DNA of 20,959 nt from Thiobacillaceae bacterium (GTDB lineage Bacteria; Pseudomonadota; Gammaproteobacteria; Burkholderiales; Thiobacillaceae), in NCBI GenBank assembly GCA_012274165.1, contig JAAPAA010000006.1, positions 1 through 20,959 of the forward strand, in the 5' to 3' direction. The translations under genes were made by a program, and so were the position numbers. Of this stretch, positions 7,714 to 18,500 are shown in pieces (within the stretch, counting starts at the first letter, position 1; every line of letters begins with the position of its first letter). The notes beneath the pieces were generated by a model that was given only the letters and a program-made list of their open reading frames with translations, did not search any database and was not told where the DNA came from.

Positions 7714-8616
7714 ATGAATATTCGGTGGATTACAACGTGGGTACTGCTCACGCTATCAAGCAGCGTGTGGGCGATTTCTCCCTATATTCAGGGAGACTCG
7801 GTGACAGGTGGCAACGTTCAAACCGTGGCAACGGCGGTTGAGGGCAAGCTTAAAAAGGGTGGATTCAAGGTCGTTGGCAAATATTTTCCTAAAAGCCTGG
7901 CGGGTTACGGCGTGGTGATTGCTACCGATGACGCCATGCTTGATGAAGTGGGTTTGGTCGGCGGGCCGGCGATCATGGGCGCTACAATTCGCGTGGGTGT
8001 GAAGGCGGACGGCAGTATCGCCTACACCAATCCCGATTACTGGTATCGCGCGTATTTTCGCAAGTCGTTCGACAAGAAAGAGGGCGTGGTCAAAGCGCTG
8101 CAAGCGCGTTTGCAGGAGGCGCTGGGTGCGGGCAAGGGTCAGGGCGGCGATGAATCCGCTTCGGGCCTCTCCAATTACCGCTACATGATCGGGATGGAGC
8201 GTCTGGATTCATCTAAAAGCAATCTGCGTGAATACGGCAGTTTTGCCGAAGCTTTGAAAGCAGTGCGTGAAAACCTGGCCAAAGGGGTCGGCAAAACCTC
8301 CAAGGTGTATGAGGTGGTGCTGTCCGACCGCAAGCTGGCCGTGTTTGGGGTGGCCATGAACGAGGGTGAAAACAGCGATGGTGAGTGGATCAAGCGGATT
8401 GACATGCAAAACAATGTCGCGGGTCTGCCTTACGAGGTTTACATCGTAAACAACGAAGTGGCTTCGCCGTTTGGTCGTTACCGCATTGCGCTGGCTTTCC
8501 CGGATGTGGGGATGGGACAGTTCATGCGCATTTCGTCGTTGCCGAATGCCATCCTGGAAACCATGGGCGGCGTGGCCGGGGCGGAGAAAAAATCCAGCGA
8601 CGACGCCTGGCAGTAA
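7714..8616 (+). CDS. Exported protein of unknown function with two similar halves
   Basis: A 300-residue protein with a signal peptide (MNIRWITTWVLLTLSSSVWA, cleavage after A20). I do not recognise a named family with confidence. The mature part has no cysteine, so it is neither a c-type cytochrome nor a disulfide protein. Two halves look related. In the first (about 34-115) a helix ending KLKKGGFKVVG leads to VVIATDDAML, then ATIRVGV and IAYTNPDYWYRAYF. In the second (about 176-262) a helix ending RENLAKG leads to LAVFGVAM, then LPYEVYIVN and VASPFGRYRIALAF. The pattern recalls DUF302, but that is a weak resemblance. The start at 7714 is supported by TAAGGAGA at 7701-7707 and the signal peptide; an in-frame start at 7621 would bury the signal. 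A strong terminator follows, so it is probably monocistronic. Confidence 0.75.
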   Translation: MNIRWITTWVLLTLSSSVWAISPYIQGDSVTGGNVQTVATAVEGKLKKGGFKVVGKYFPKSLAGYGVVIATDDAMLDEVGLVGGPAIMGATIRVGVKADGSIAYTNPDYWYRAYFRKSFDKKEGVVKALQARLQEALGAGKGQGGDESASGLSNYRYMIGMERLDSSKSNLREYGSFAEALKAVRENLAKGVGKTSKVYEVVLSDRKLAVFGVAMNEGENSDGEWIKRIDMQNNVAGLPYEVYIVNNEVASPFGRYRIALAFPDVGMGQFMRISSLPNAILETMGGVAGAEKKSSDDAWQ

Positions 8617-8634
8617 ATCGTCGCAGAGTGGGTT

Positions 8635-8664
8635 AAAAGGGCGTTGCCATGCAACGCCCTTTTT
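8635..8664 (+). terminator. Rho-independent terminator after the exported protein
   Basis: A perfect 12-bp stem (AAAAGGGCGTTG, loop CCATG, CAACGCCCTTTT) runs straight into a T-rich tract, 18 bp after the stop of the upstream gene. The A-run on the left arm means it could also work in the opposite direction. It separates the exported-protein gene from the pil cluster. Confidence 0.9.
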
Positions 8665-8948
8665 GTTTGTGGCGAATGGACACACCATGATGCGGTTTGC
8701 ATGGCTTGATTGAGTCGTAATGCCGAATCAACGGGCACTCAAACAGTGTTTTGTCGGGGACGGCATAATCGGTTGAACGGGGCGGGGGCGTGCCACAGGT
8801 GCTGCGCGGACACAAATACCATCTGGCCGCCTCAATAGCTGCAGACGCCAGCAAAACGCTACTAAAGAAGCAGGTGTCGATGCCGTAATGTTTACCACAC
8901 AGGGTGTGTGCAGTTCAGACCACCCGCTGACCCTGGTGGAGAGAACGT
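8665..8948 (+). promoter_or_regulatory. Non-coding leader of the pil cluster
   Basis: These 284 bp between the terminator and pilG show no convincing gene; open frames here are short, arginine-rich and lack ribosome-binding sites. The stretch must contain the promoter of pilGHIJ-chpA but I cannot fix it. Two small dyads are visible: TTGATT (8706-8711) with AATCAA (8726-8731), and CACAC-AGG-GTGTG at 8896-8908, about 40 bp before the pilG start. Either could be an operator; neither matches a site I know. Confidence 0.35.
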
Positions 8949-9341
8949 GTGGATAACGAAGCATTGAAGGGTGTCAAGGTGATGATCATCGATGACAGCA
9001 ACACGATCCGCCGCAGCGCGGAAATATTTTTGAGCCAGGCTGGCTGCGAAGTCATTCTGGCTCAGGATGGATTTGATGCCCTGTCCAAAATTACCGATCA
9101 CGAACCCGATGTGGTGTTTGTCGACATCATGATGCCGCGCCTCGATGGCTATCAAACCTGCTCGCTGATCAAGCGCAATGCAAAGTACCGCACGACGCCC
9201 GTCATCATGCTGTCGTCCAAAGACGGTCTGTTTGATCGTGCGCGTGGCCGCATGGTGGGCTCGGACGAATACCTGACCAAACCCTTTACCAAAGACACGC
9301 TGTTGACGGCGGTGCGCGAGCACGCCGCCGCCAGGGCTTAA
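8949..9341 (+). CDS. pilG: Twitching motility response regulator PilG (CheY-like)
   Basis: Single-domain receiver of 130 residues that takes phosphate from the ChpA kinase and promotes type IV pilus extension. Acidic pocket D15/D16 in MIIDDSNTIRR, phospho-acceptor D59 in FVDIMMPRLDGY, and lysine in YLTKPF are all present. The stretch PVIMLSSKDGLFDRARGR and the following MVGSDEYLTKPF is specific to PilG rather than a generic CheY. The start is a GTG with GGAGAG five bases upstream; no better ATG exists before the conserved VMIIDDS. It is the first gene of the pil cluster, with pilH 22 bp downstream. Confidence 0.95.
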   Translation: MDNEALKGVKVMIIDDSNTIRRSAEIFLSQAGCEVILAQDGFDALSKITDHEPDVVFVDIMMPRLDGYQTCSLIKRNAKYRTTPVIMLSSKDGLFDRARGRMVGSDEYLTKPFTKDTLLTAVREHAAARA

Positions 9342-9363
9342 CTGATTTCAAGGAGCAAACATT

Positions 9364-9729
9364 ATGGCAATTAGCCGAATTCTGGTTGTGGACGACTCTC
9401 CCACCGAACGCTTTTTTCTGTCCGAACTGCTGGTCAAACACGGCTATCTGGTCAGCATGGCGGAAAGCGGCGAAGCGGCTGTCGCACAGGCCAAGCAGAC
9501 CTTGCCGGATTTGATCGTGATGGATGTGGTGATGCCCGGAATGAACGGTTATCAGGCCACGCGCATGATCACCAAGGAAGACGCGACCAAGCACATCCCC
9601 GTCATCATGTGCACCACTAAAGGTCAGGAGACCGACAAGGTGTGGGGCATGCGGCAAGGTGCGAAGGCCTACCTGGTCAAGCCGGTCAAGCCGGAAGAAC
9701 TGCTGTCGCAAATCAAGGCCTTGGGCTGA
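9364..9729 (+). CDS. pilH: Twitching motility response regulator PilH (CheY-like)
   Basis: Second single-domain receiver, 121 residues. In Pseudomonas PilH opposes PilG, favouring pilus retraction or acting as a phosphate sink. D10/D11 form the acidic pocket (ILVVDDSPTE), D54 is the phospho-acceptor (IVMDVVMPGMNGYQATR) and the lysine lies in YLVKPVKPEELL. The string TTKGQETDKVWGMRQGA is typical of PilH and separates it from PilG. The ATG at 9364 follows AAGGAGC. The stop is 10 bp from pilI, consistent with one transcript. Confidence 0.95.
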   Translation: MAISRILVVDDSPTERFFLSELLVKHGYLVSMAESGEAAVAQAKQTLPDLIVMDVVMPGMNGYQATRMITKEDATKHIPVIMCTTKGQETDKVWGMRQGAKAYLVKPVKPEELLSQIKALG

Positions 9730-9739
9730 GTAAACCAAG

Positions 9740-10249
9740 ATGGGCAAGAAGTTCAATCTGCGCGAGTTTCAGACTCAACTGTCGCAACAGCTGCTGGCTG
9801 CCGCGACTCGCGACAACACGGGATCCCGTTTGGGGTTTCGGGTGGGCGAGGTGAGCTGGCTGGTGAGCCTGGCGGACACCGAAGAAGTCATTCCGGTCCC
9901 CCCCATCGTCAAAGTGCCGGGGGCGCGCCGCTGGTTCCGGGGGGTCGCAAACATCCGTGGGAACCTGTACGCGGTGAGCGATTTTGCCGATTTCATGGGG
10001 CAAGGGGTTACGGCCGAGCACACCGAATGTCGCTTGTTGATTCCGCATCATGATTTTGGTGTGAACGCCGCGCTGCTAGTACGCAGTGCGTTGGGTTTGA
10101 GAAACGTCAGCCGCTATCAGCTGCGTGATGAGCCGGGCGCCCAGTCTTGGGTTGCGCGTCAATATTCCGACGAAGCAGGGGCCGTTTGGTGTGATCTGGA
10201 TTTCGGGCAATTACTCGGTAACGCCGATTTCCTGATGGTTGAGGCGTAG
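9740..10249 (+). CDS. pilI: CheW-like adaptor PilI
   Basis: Cytoplasmic adaptor of 169 residues that couples the PilJ receptor to the ChpA kinase. It is a single CheW domain: GFRVGEVSWLVSLADTEEVIPVP near the N-terminus, then the conserved turn RRWFRGVANIRGNLYAVSDFADF and a C-terminal half ending in FGQLLGNADFLMVEA. Length and gene order (pilH-pilI-pilJ) fit PilI. The ribosome-binding site is weak, so expression may depend on coupling from pilH 10 bp upstream. A 70-bp gap follows before pilJ. Confidence 0.92.
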   Translation: MGKKFNLREFQTQLSQQLLAAATRDNTGSRLGFRVGEVSWLVSLADTEEVIPVPPIVKVPGARRWFRGVANIRGNLYAVSDFADFMGQGVTAEHTECRLLIPHHDFGVNAALLVRSALGLRNVSRYQLRDEPGAQSWVARQYSDEAGAVWCDLDFGQLLGNADFLMVEA

Positions 10250-10319
10250 CGGGCAAAGCCCCGATCGTCAAATACAGGGCGCGCAGGCGCTGGTTAATAG
10301 ATAGTTTGGAGTGTTGAAC

Positions 10320-12434
10320 ATGGCAATCACGATGAATAGCCTTAAGGGTCTGGCCGGCCGCATGACGGACAAAGTCACCGGTGGCAGAGGGAGTGAACAA
10401 ACCACCCTGATCATGCAGACTGTGCGCAAACTGGCGGACAAAGAGTCCAGCACCGTGCCTTTGATCGGTCATTTGCCCATCGACAAGCAATATCTATATG
10501 CCGGCGGCACCTTGATTGTTTCGCTGCTGCTTGCAACAGGGTTCACCATTTACAGTACGGTGCAACTCGACAATCGGGCTCAATACGAGACTCGAGCCGG
10601 CGTGCTCAAGGTGCTGTCGCAACGTCTGCCTTTGACTGCGCAGCAATCCGTTCTGGGCAACGTGGGGGCTTTCAAGAAACTGGGCGCAGGCAAGACCGAG
10701 TTCGAGACCACCCTGAAGGGGCTGACAGAGGGCGACGATGAGGTGCCTGCGACAAAGGGGGCCGCGCTCGATAGCGTAGAGAAAATCAGCCAGCAGTGGA
10801 ATAAGTTCAATCCGCAAGTCGCGCAGATCCTGTCGCAACAAAAAAACCTGGTCGCGGTGAGCCGGAACGTCAAGAAAATTAACGCCTTGAGCCTTGACTT
10901 GCAAGGGGTTGCCGAGCATCTGTCAACTCAATTGCAGAATTCGGGCGCCAGTGTGCGCGAGGTGTCGCGTGCGAACGAGCTGGTCGTACTCAGCCAGCGT
11001 TTGCCGAAAAACGCGAACTTGCTGCTGTCGGCTGACCTGATCGACCCCAAGGTGGTGGCGCAACTGGAAAAAGACACCACCCTGTTTCGAGACACCGTGC
11101 AAGCCTTGATGGAAGGCACGGTCGGGCAGAACGAGAGCAACATGCAGTCCATGGAAAACCTGGGCACCAACATGGGCGACATGGTGGAGGCGGTCGGCTC
11201 GGTGCTCAGTAATACGCCGCCCCTGTTGCAGGCCAAGCTGGCGGCAAACAATCTGTTTGTCGGCAGCGATGCCTTGTTGAAGGATACTGACAAGTTGTCG
11301 CAGGATTATCAGTCTGTCGGCGGCGCCGGTTATCTGTTGGCCGGCTTGTTCGGTCTGCTGGCGGTTGGCTCGCTGGTATTGCTGGGCCTCGTCAACATTA
11401 ACGAAACCAAATCGCGAGCTCGCAAGAGCGAAGAGGAAAACGGCCGCAACCAGGAAGCGATTTTGCGCCTAATGGATGAACTGGGCGAACTGGCGGAAGG
11501 CAACCTGACGATCAATGCCAGCGTGACCGAGGACATCACCGGTGCGGTGGCTGACTCGATCAACTACACGGTAGAAGAGTTGCGCAGCCTGGTGCGCGGG
11601 ATTAACACCGCAACAGTGCAGATGGATGCCGCGGCCGAACAGGCAGGCCAGGTGTCGGAGTCGCTGCAACAAGCGTCGCAACGCCAGGTGAACGAAATCG
11701 AAACGACCTCGACAGCGGTTGTGCGGCTTGCCCAGTCGGTGCAGCAGGTGTCGGGTAACGCGGCCGAGTCCGCCCGCGTGGCAGAGCAATCCATGGCGGC
11801 CGCAGAAAAAGGCCAGCAGGCGGTGGCGAATGCTATTACCAGCATGAACGGCCTGCGCGAACAGATTCAGGAAACCTCGAAGCGAATCAAACGGCTGGGC
11901 GAATCCTCACAGGAAATTGGCGAGATCGTCGAACTGATTTCCGACATTACCGAGCAGACCAACGTGCTGGCGCTCAACGCTGCCATTCAGGCGGCGTCTG
12001 CGGGTGAAGCCGGACGCGGCTTCTCGGTGGTTGCGGAAGAGGTGCAGCGACTGGCAGAACGCTCCGCCGATGCGACCAAGCAGATTGCGGCGATTGTGAA
12101 AACCATTCAATCGGACACCCACGATACGGTGGCGGCGATGGAAGTCTCGACCCAGGGCGTGGTCGAAGGCGCCAAACTGTCCGACGCAGCAGGCCAGACG
12201 CTGGCCGAGATTGGCGACGTGTCGAAGAAACTGGCGGGCCTGATCGCCGACATCTCCTCGGCGACACAGAACCAGGCCGAATCGACCGCGCTGGTGGCCG
12301 AAACCATGCAGGACATCAAGACGATTTCGATGCAGACCAGTAGCGGCACGCAGCAGACGGCCGACTCGATTGGCGGCATGAAGCAGCTGGCGCATGACCT
12401 CAAGACCTCGGTTGCAGGCTTCAAGCTTGCCTGA
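10320..12434 (+). CDS. pilJ: Methyl-accepting chemotaxis protein PilJ (type IV pilus receptor)
   Basis: Inner-membrane receptor of 704 residues that signals to PilI/ChpA. A cytoplasmic N-terminal stretch leads to a membrane segment at about 59-80, a periplasmic region of about 255 residues, a second membrane segment at about 337-360, a HAMP-like linker and a long coiled-coil signalling domain. The periplasmic part holds two PilJ-type modules, each with VLSQRLP (97-103 and 223-229). The signalling tip is conserved: EIVELISDITEQTNVLALNAAI and AGEAGRGFSVVAEEVQRLAERS (about 536-582). The ATG at 10320 has GGAG eight bases upstream; in-frame GTG and TTG codons just before it are less likely. No CheR-binding pentapeptide is seen at the C-terminus, and no pilK gene follows. 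Confidence 0.95.
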   Translation: MAITMNSLKGLAGRMTDKVTGGRGSEQTTLIMQTVRKLADKESSTVPLIGHLPIDKQYLYAGGTLIVSLLLATGFTIYSTVQLDNRAQYETRAGVLKVLSQRLPLTAQQSVLGNVGAFKKLGAGKTEFETTLKGLTEGDDEVPATKGAALDSVEKISQQWNKFNPQVAQILSQQKNLVAVSRNVKKINALSLDLQGVAEHLSTQLQNSGASVREVSRANELVVLSQRLPKNANLLLSADLIDPKVVAQLEKDTTLFRDTVQALMEGTVGQNESNMQSMENLGTNMGDMVEAVGSVLSNTPPLLQAKLAANNLFVGSDALLKDTDKLSQDYQSVGGAGYLLAGLFGLLAVGSLVLLGLVNINETKSRARKSEEENGRNQEAILRLMDELGELAEGNLTINASVTEDITGAVADSINYTVEELRSLVRGINTATVQMDAAAEQAGQVSESLQQASQRQVNEIETTSTAVVRLAQSVQQVSGNAAESARVAEQSMAAAEKGQQAVANAITSMNGLREQIQETSKRIKRLGESSQEIGEIVELISDITEQTNVLALNAAIQAASAGEAGRGFSVVAEEVQRLAERSADATKQIAAIVKTIQSDTHDTVAAMEVSTQGVVEGAKLSDAAGQTLAEIGDVSKKLAGLIADISSATQNQAESTALVAETMQDIKTISMQTSSGTQQTADSIGGMKQLAHDLKTSVAGFKLA

Positions 12435-12503
12435 GCGGCGCCAGGTCAAACAGAAACAAGCAACCGATTACGACGACTGAACTCACGTCAGGAATAACAC
12501 ATC

Positions 12504-15500
12504 ATGAGCGCCTTACTCGACTACGACACCGGCCCGTTGAACTGGGTGCGCGGGGACATCGACGCCGCCTTGCAGGCCGCCCTCGGGCGGGTGCAGGCTT
12601 ACAGCGCCGATGCCGATCTGACCAATGCGCTGCGGCTGGCGCGCGATGACGCGCACCAGGTGGCAGGTGCCTTGCGCATGGTCGGCCTGGAAGGCGCCGC
12701 AACCCTGGCGGGCGCGCTCGAATCTTGCCTGATAGACATCAACGAAAGCCGTTTAACGGCAAACGACGAGACGCTGCGCGCCCTGCGCAATGCGCTTGAA
12801 GGACTGCAGCGCTGGATCAAGGATTTGTCCGACGGACGCGGTAGCGGTGAGCTGGCGCTGTTCCCCTTGTACAAGCGTTTGCGGGAACTGCAGGGTGCCG
12901 AACGGATTTTTGAAGGCGAACTGTTTTTCCCCGATCTGCAACTGCGGGTAGCGGGCAAGGCGGCCGGCGGTGGTTTGTCGCAGGAAGCCCTGGCGACTGA
13001 AGTCAAAACTGCGCGCGGCCTGTTCCAGCGCGGCTTGCTGGCCTTTTTGCGCAATGTTGAAGCCGAACAGGGCTTGCAGCGGATGCGTGACGCGCTGGCT
13101 GCAATCGAACGCATTGCGCCATCGCAAGCCTCGCAAACCTTTTGGTGGGCGTGTGTCGGCTTTATCGACAGTCTGATCGCGCACGGGGTTGAAGCAGACT
13201 TCCATGTCAAGCAGTTGCTCGCACGCGTTGACCTGCAGATGCGCCGTTTGATGGAAGGCTCGCCGCAGGTTGCCGAACGTCTGTTGCGCGATGCGCTGTT
13301 CTTCGTTGCCAAAAGCCAGACGCTGGATGGCCGTGCGGCAGAGGTTCGCGAGTCGCTTGGCCTGGATCGCTATTTGCCGGGCCGTGGCCTGCTGGATCCC
13401 GAGGCGCTGGCGCGCATGCGGCCGTTGCTCGATGCCATGCAAGCCGGCCTGAAGGCTGCGCGTGACAACTGGCACGCCTATGTGGAAGGGCAGCCCGAAC
13501 AGCTTGTGCAGTTTCAGGGACAGCTCGAGCGCATGCAGCCGCAGGCTCATGCATTTGAAAATAGCGGCTTGCCGACCCTGTTGAGCGAACTGGCCGCGAT
13601 CGCGAACGCAGCCGGTCAGCGCGAAGGCGAGGTGCGTGAACAAATGAATCTGGAAGTTGCTTCCACTTTGTTGTTCATCCAGAACGCCATTGATCATGAA
13701 GATGTGTTGCACAGCGATTTTGCCGCCCGCGCCGCAGGACAGCAGGCACGTTTGAACGCCCTGATCGAAGGCCGTGAAATGCCGGCTCCGGTGATGGTCG
13801 ATGCCAATCAGCGCGAGGCCGAGCGCGACATGCTGGTGCACATGGCCCAGGAAGTCAGCCTCAATCTGAAACAGATGGAAGAAGCGCTGGATGCTTTCTT
13901 CCGCGATGAAGATGAACGTGCGGCGTTGGCCAATTTGCCGGCGCTGGCGCAGCAGGCGCAAGGCGCACTGACCATGCTCGAGCTGCCTGAGGCGGCGAGT
14001 CTGCTGGCCGCTGCGACGGCGACCGTGCAACCGTTTGCCAGCGAAGGCTATCCCGATGAGGGCACCCGGCAACGTCTGGCCGATGCGTTTTCCAGCCTCG
14101 GAATTTATGTCGAGTCCTATTGTGCCGGGCGTGCCGATGCGGGCATCATCCTGCGTCCGGTGTTGATTGATTTCGGATTGCTCGACGCCGACAGCGTGAA
14201 TGAAAATGGTCTGGGCGACACGGTCGAGTCCGGTTTGCCTGCCCGCAAGGCCGATGTACAGGCGAACTATCTGGATTGGCGCGATCAAGCCGACGACGAC
14301 GCAAAAAAAAAGTTCCTTGATGCATTGACTGAACTCAGCCGTGACGCCGATTTGATCGACGACACGACGCTGAAAAACCAGACCCGCAGCGCGCTCGAAG
14401 CCTGCCGCGAGGTACTCGAAGCCCCCCTGGCGCTCGATGCGGCGATCGAGGCAATGACCGGTCTCGCGCTACCCGCTCGCGCAGACGCTGCGAGCGTTCC
14501 CGCCATGACACTGGATTGGATCGAGCCGGCCAGCGAAGCTTCGCCTGATCGACCCCCTTACGACACCCCGGCCACTGACTATTGTGAAGTGCCGGACTAT
14601 TGTGTGGTGCTCGACGTGAAGTCCGACGAGCCGATCGACCTGCCGTTGATGGAGGCTGACGCGTCCACAACAGAGGCCATCATCAAGCCTGCCCAGCCTG
14701 CAGCCGGGCCTGTCGAATCGATCGAGCCGGCTGCAACAGCAGAAGACACGTTGCTGGCAGCAATCCCGGAAGACTCCGAACCCGAACTGCTGGAAATCTT
14801 CCTGGAAGAGGCAAACGAGGTGTTGGTGACGATGGGCGAAGCCTGCGGGTTTTGCCAAAACAACCCGGATGACAAGGAGTCGCTCACGGTTATCCGCCGC
14901 GCTTTCCACACCCTGAAGGGCAGCGGCCGCATGGTCGGCCTGAACGATCTGGGCGAAACCGGCTGGCGTTTTGAGCAGTTGATGAATGGCTGGCTGGCCG
15001 AGAAAAAATCCGCCAACAGTGATTTGTTGCGCCTGCTTGGGCGTGCCAACGGCGTTTTCCAGGATTGGGTCAATGCCCTGCAGTCAAATCAGCCCGTTGC
15101 GCTGCCAGTGCCGGCCTTGCTTGCAGCACTTGAGCGGGTCGCACGGGGCGATGCGCTGGATGCAGCGCCCGTGGTGGCGGTCGAGCCGGTGCCAGTGGAG
15201 GTCATCCCGGCAAGCGAAATCCCGGCAGTCGAAGGCGCTGCAATTGAAAGCCCGGTAGCTGAAACCATGGCAGAGGCCGTTGAGGCCGAAACGATGCATG
15301 CAGCCGAGCCCGCGGTCGAACTGACTGCCGACGCAGAAACGGATTGGATGACGCCGTCCGACTCGGTGGATGAACCTGCTGTCGAATATGACGCAGCGTC
15401 CCCGGCTGATTTCGTGCTCGAGTCGAGTGCGTCTGACAGCGTCGAAACAGCGCCCGAAGCGTCTCCGTTGCAGGCTGATGAGATGCCGCTTGAACTTGCA

Positions 15501-18500
15501 GCGTCCCTGGAAGCTAGTCCGCAAGCGTCCGCACTGAATGTCGGCGCGATCATCGAATACGCGGTGGCGCCGGTAGCGGCTGAACCTGATGTGCCTGAGC
15601 CTGTGACGCCGCTGCAGCCGGACGAAATTTGCATCGGAACGGTGTGCATCTCGATCGGTCTGCACGAGATTTTCATGACCGAATCGCGGCAGCGCCTGGA
15701 AGTCTTGCAAAGCGAAGCCGAGCGCCATGCCGACATCGCCAACAGCGCAGTCAGCGAGCAAGCCCGGCGCGCGATTCATACGCTGGGCGGCATTGCCGGC
15801 ACAGCGGGCATTGCACCGCTGGCCGAACTGTCCCATGCGCTTGAGTTGTACTGGAACCGCTTTGCGCATGCGCCATTGCCGGCAGCACATCTGCCGTTGG
15901 TGCAAGACACGGTTGCGCGCCTGCATGCCATGTTTGCTGCCATCGAAAACCTGCAGCTACCCGAGTCCGCGGAAGATCTGATCGCCGTGCTGGGCGAGCT
16001 GGAAGATGAACAGGCGATGCCTGCAGTGGTCTGTGTGGAGACACCGCCGGCCGACATGCTAGATGAAATGCCTGACGTGGCGGCCGAAACAGCCATCGAA
16101 GCTACGCCCGAAGTTGATGTGCCAGCCGTTGCTGCGGCGCCGCTGGTCGCGCCGCTCGAAACCGGTCACGGCGAAGTGGTCGCCGGCGTGATGGATGTGA
16201 GCGCACTGGTTCCCGACCTCAAACTGGCCGCACCCGCACCGGTGTTCGAGCGGCGCGAAGTGACCGATGAACTGGACGAGCAGTTATTGCCGATTTTCCT
16301 TGAGGAAGCCGACACCCTGCTGCCGGATACCAGCGCGCAATTGCGTGCGTGGCGTGCAGCGCCGGGTGAAACCGCTGCGCGCAATGCCTTGCAGCGTACC
16401 CTGCACACCATCAAGGGCAGCGCGCGCATGGTGGGCGCGATGCGTTTGGGCGAGCTGACGCACGTGATGGAATCGCGTGTGATTGCGGTGATCGAAGGCC
16501 ACTTGAGCGCAAGCGCTGAAGTGTTCGAAACACTGGAAACCCAGGTCGACCGTCTGGCCGAAGCCGTCGAGCGCTTGAAACGCGGCGAGCTGGCACCGCC
16601 GGACGAAGACGCAGCCGCGCCGCTGGCCGAACCGATCGAGCCGGTGTTCGCCGCGGCTGAGGGCGTAACCGTGGCGGCCAACGTGCCACAGGCCGACCCG
16701 CTTGCCATGACGCAACCGGTCACGCGCGAGAGCAATGCGCTGACGCTGCGCGTGCGCGCCGACTGGATCGACCGCCTGGTGAACCAGGCAGGCGAAGTGG
16801 CCATCGCACGCTCGCGGATCGAAAGCGAAGTGTTCGCGTTCAAACGTCATGTCGGTGAATTGTCCGACGCGCTGGTGCGTCTGCGCGGTCACATCCGCGA
16901 AGTCGAGATCCAGGCCGAATCGCAGATGCAGGCGACCTTCCAGACCCAGGGCGAGTCCGAACAATTCGACCCGCTGGAGTTCGACCGCTTCACCCGCTTC
17001 CAGGAAGTCACGCGTTTCCTCGCCGAAAGCGTGAACGACATTTCCACCGTGCAGCATATTTTGCTGGCCCGCCTGGGCGAGGCCGATGCTGCGCTGATCC
17101 AGCAAACGCGCCTCAATCGCGAACTGCAACAGGATCTGCTGCGGGTGCGGATGGTGCCGCTGTACTCGGTGGCCGAGCGCCTGTATCGCACGGTGCGCCA
17201 GACTGCACGCGACGTCGACAAACGCGCCCAGCTCGACATCCAGGGCGGTGAACTGGAGATCGACCGTTCGGTGCTGGAAAAAGTCACCGCACCGCTGGAG
17301 CACTTGCTGCGCAATGCGCTGGCGCATGGCATCGAAACGCCCGAAACGCGTCGCGCAGCGGGCAAACCCGAATTCGGCGAGATCGTGCTGACCGCGCGCC
17401 AGTCCGGCAATGAGATGCTGCTCACCGTGAAAGACGATGGCGGCGGTCTCGACTACGCGCGCATCCGTGAAAAAGCCGAGGCCAATGGCTTGTTGCTGCC
17501 GGGCGTCGAACCCACCGAAACCCTGCTGGCGCAGATGATCTTCACCGCCGGTTTTTCCACCGCCGAAAGCGTCACCCAGGTGGCCGGGCGCGGCGTGGGG
17601 ATGGACGTCGTCAAGAGCGAAATCTCTGCTCTGGGCGGCCGCATCGACATCACCTCGGAAGCCGGCGTCGGCACCAGTTTCAATATCTTCCTGCCGCTGA
17701 CCTTGGCGATGACCCAGGCGGTGATGATCCAGGCCGCCAAGCGCGATTTCGCCCTGCCCGCACCACTGGTGCGGCAGGTGCTGGAACTGAAGCCGCACGA
17801 GCTTGAAGCAGCCATGGCAGCGGGCGAAATCGACTGGCGTGGCGGCAAGTACCCGCTGTCCTATCTGCCGCATTTGCTGGGCGAGACCGATGCCGTGCAT
17901 GAAGTGCTGCGCTACAACCCGGTGGTGTTGCTCGCCAGCGGTTCCAGCCAGGCCGCCATTTTGGTCGACACCATTGAGGGCACGCGCGAAATCGTGGTCA
18001 AGAACATTGGCCCGCAGATGGCGCGGATTACCGGCGTAGCCGGCGCCACCGTGCGCGGCGATGGACGCGTGGTGCTGATCCTCAACCCGGTGCCGCTGGC
18101 CCTGCGCTGGGCCAGCTTGCCGCGGACCGAGCGAGCCACTCCAGCAGCCGTGGCGGCCGAAGTGAGTGCAGTTGTGCAACCGCCGATGGTGCTGGTGGTC
18201 GACGATTCGCTCACCGTGCGGAAAATCACCACCCGCCTGCTGACGCGCGAAGGTTTCCGCGTGGACAGTGCCAAGGACGGCGTCGATGCGCTGGAAAAAA
18301 TGCGCGACCTGATTCCCGACATAGTGCTGCTCGACGTTGAAATGCCACGCATGGATGGCTTTGAACTGGCTCGTGTGATGCGCGGCGATGAACGCATGAA
18401 GTCGGTGCCGATCATCATGATCACCTCGCGCACTGCCGACAAGCACCGCAACCACGCGCTGGAAATTGGCGTTAACGTCTATCTCGGCAAGCCGTATCAG

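Noticed and set aside
12753..14288. 511-residue minus-strand frame opposite the chpA N-terminal half
   Set aside because: Same shadow effect of GC-rich coding DNA; no ribosome-binding site or recognisable domain.
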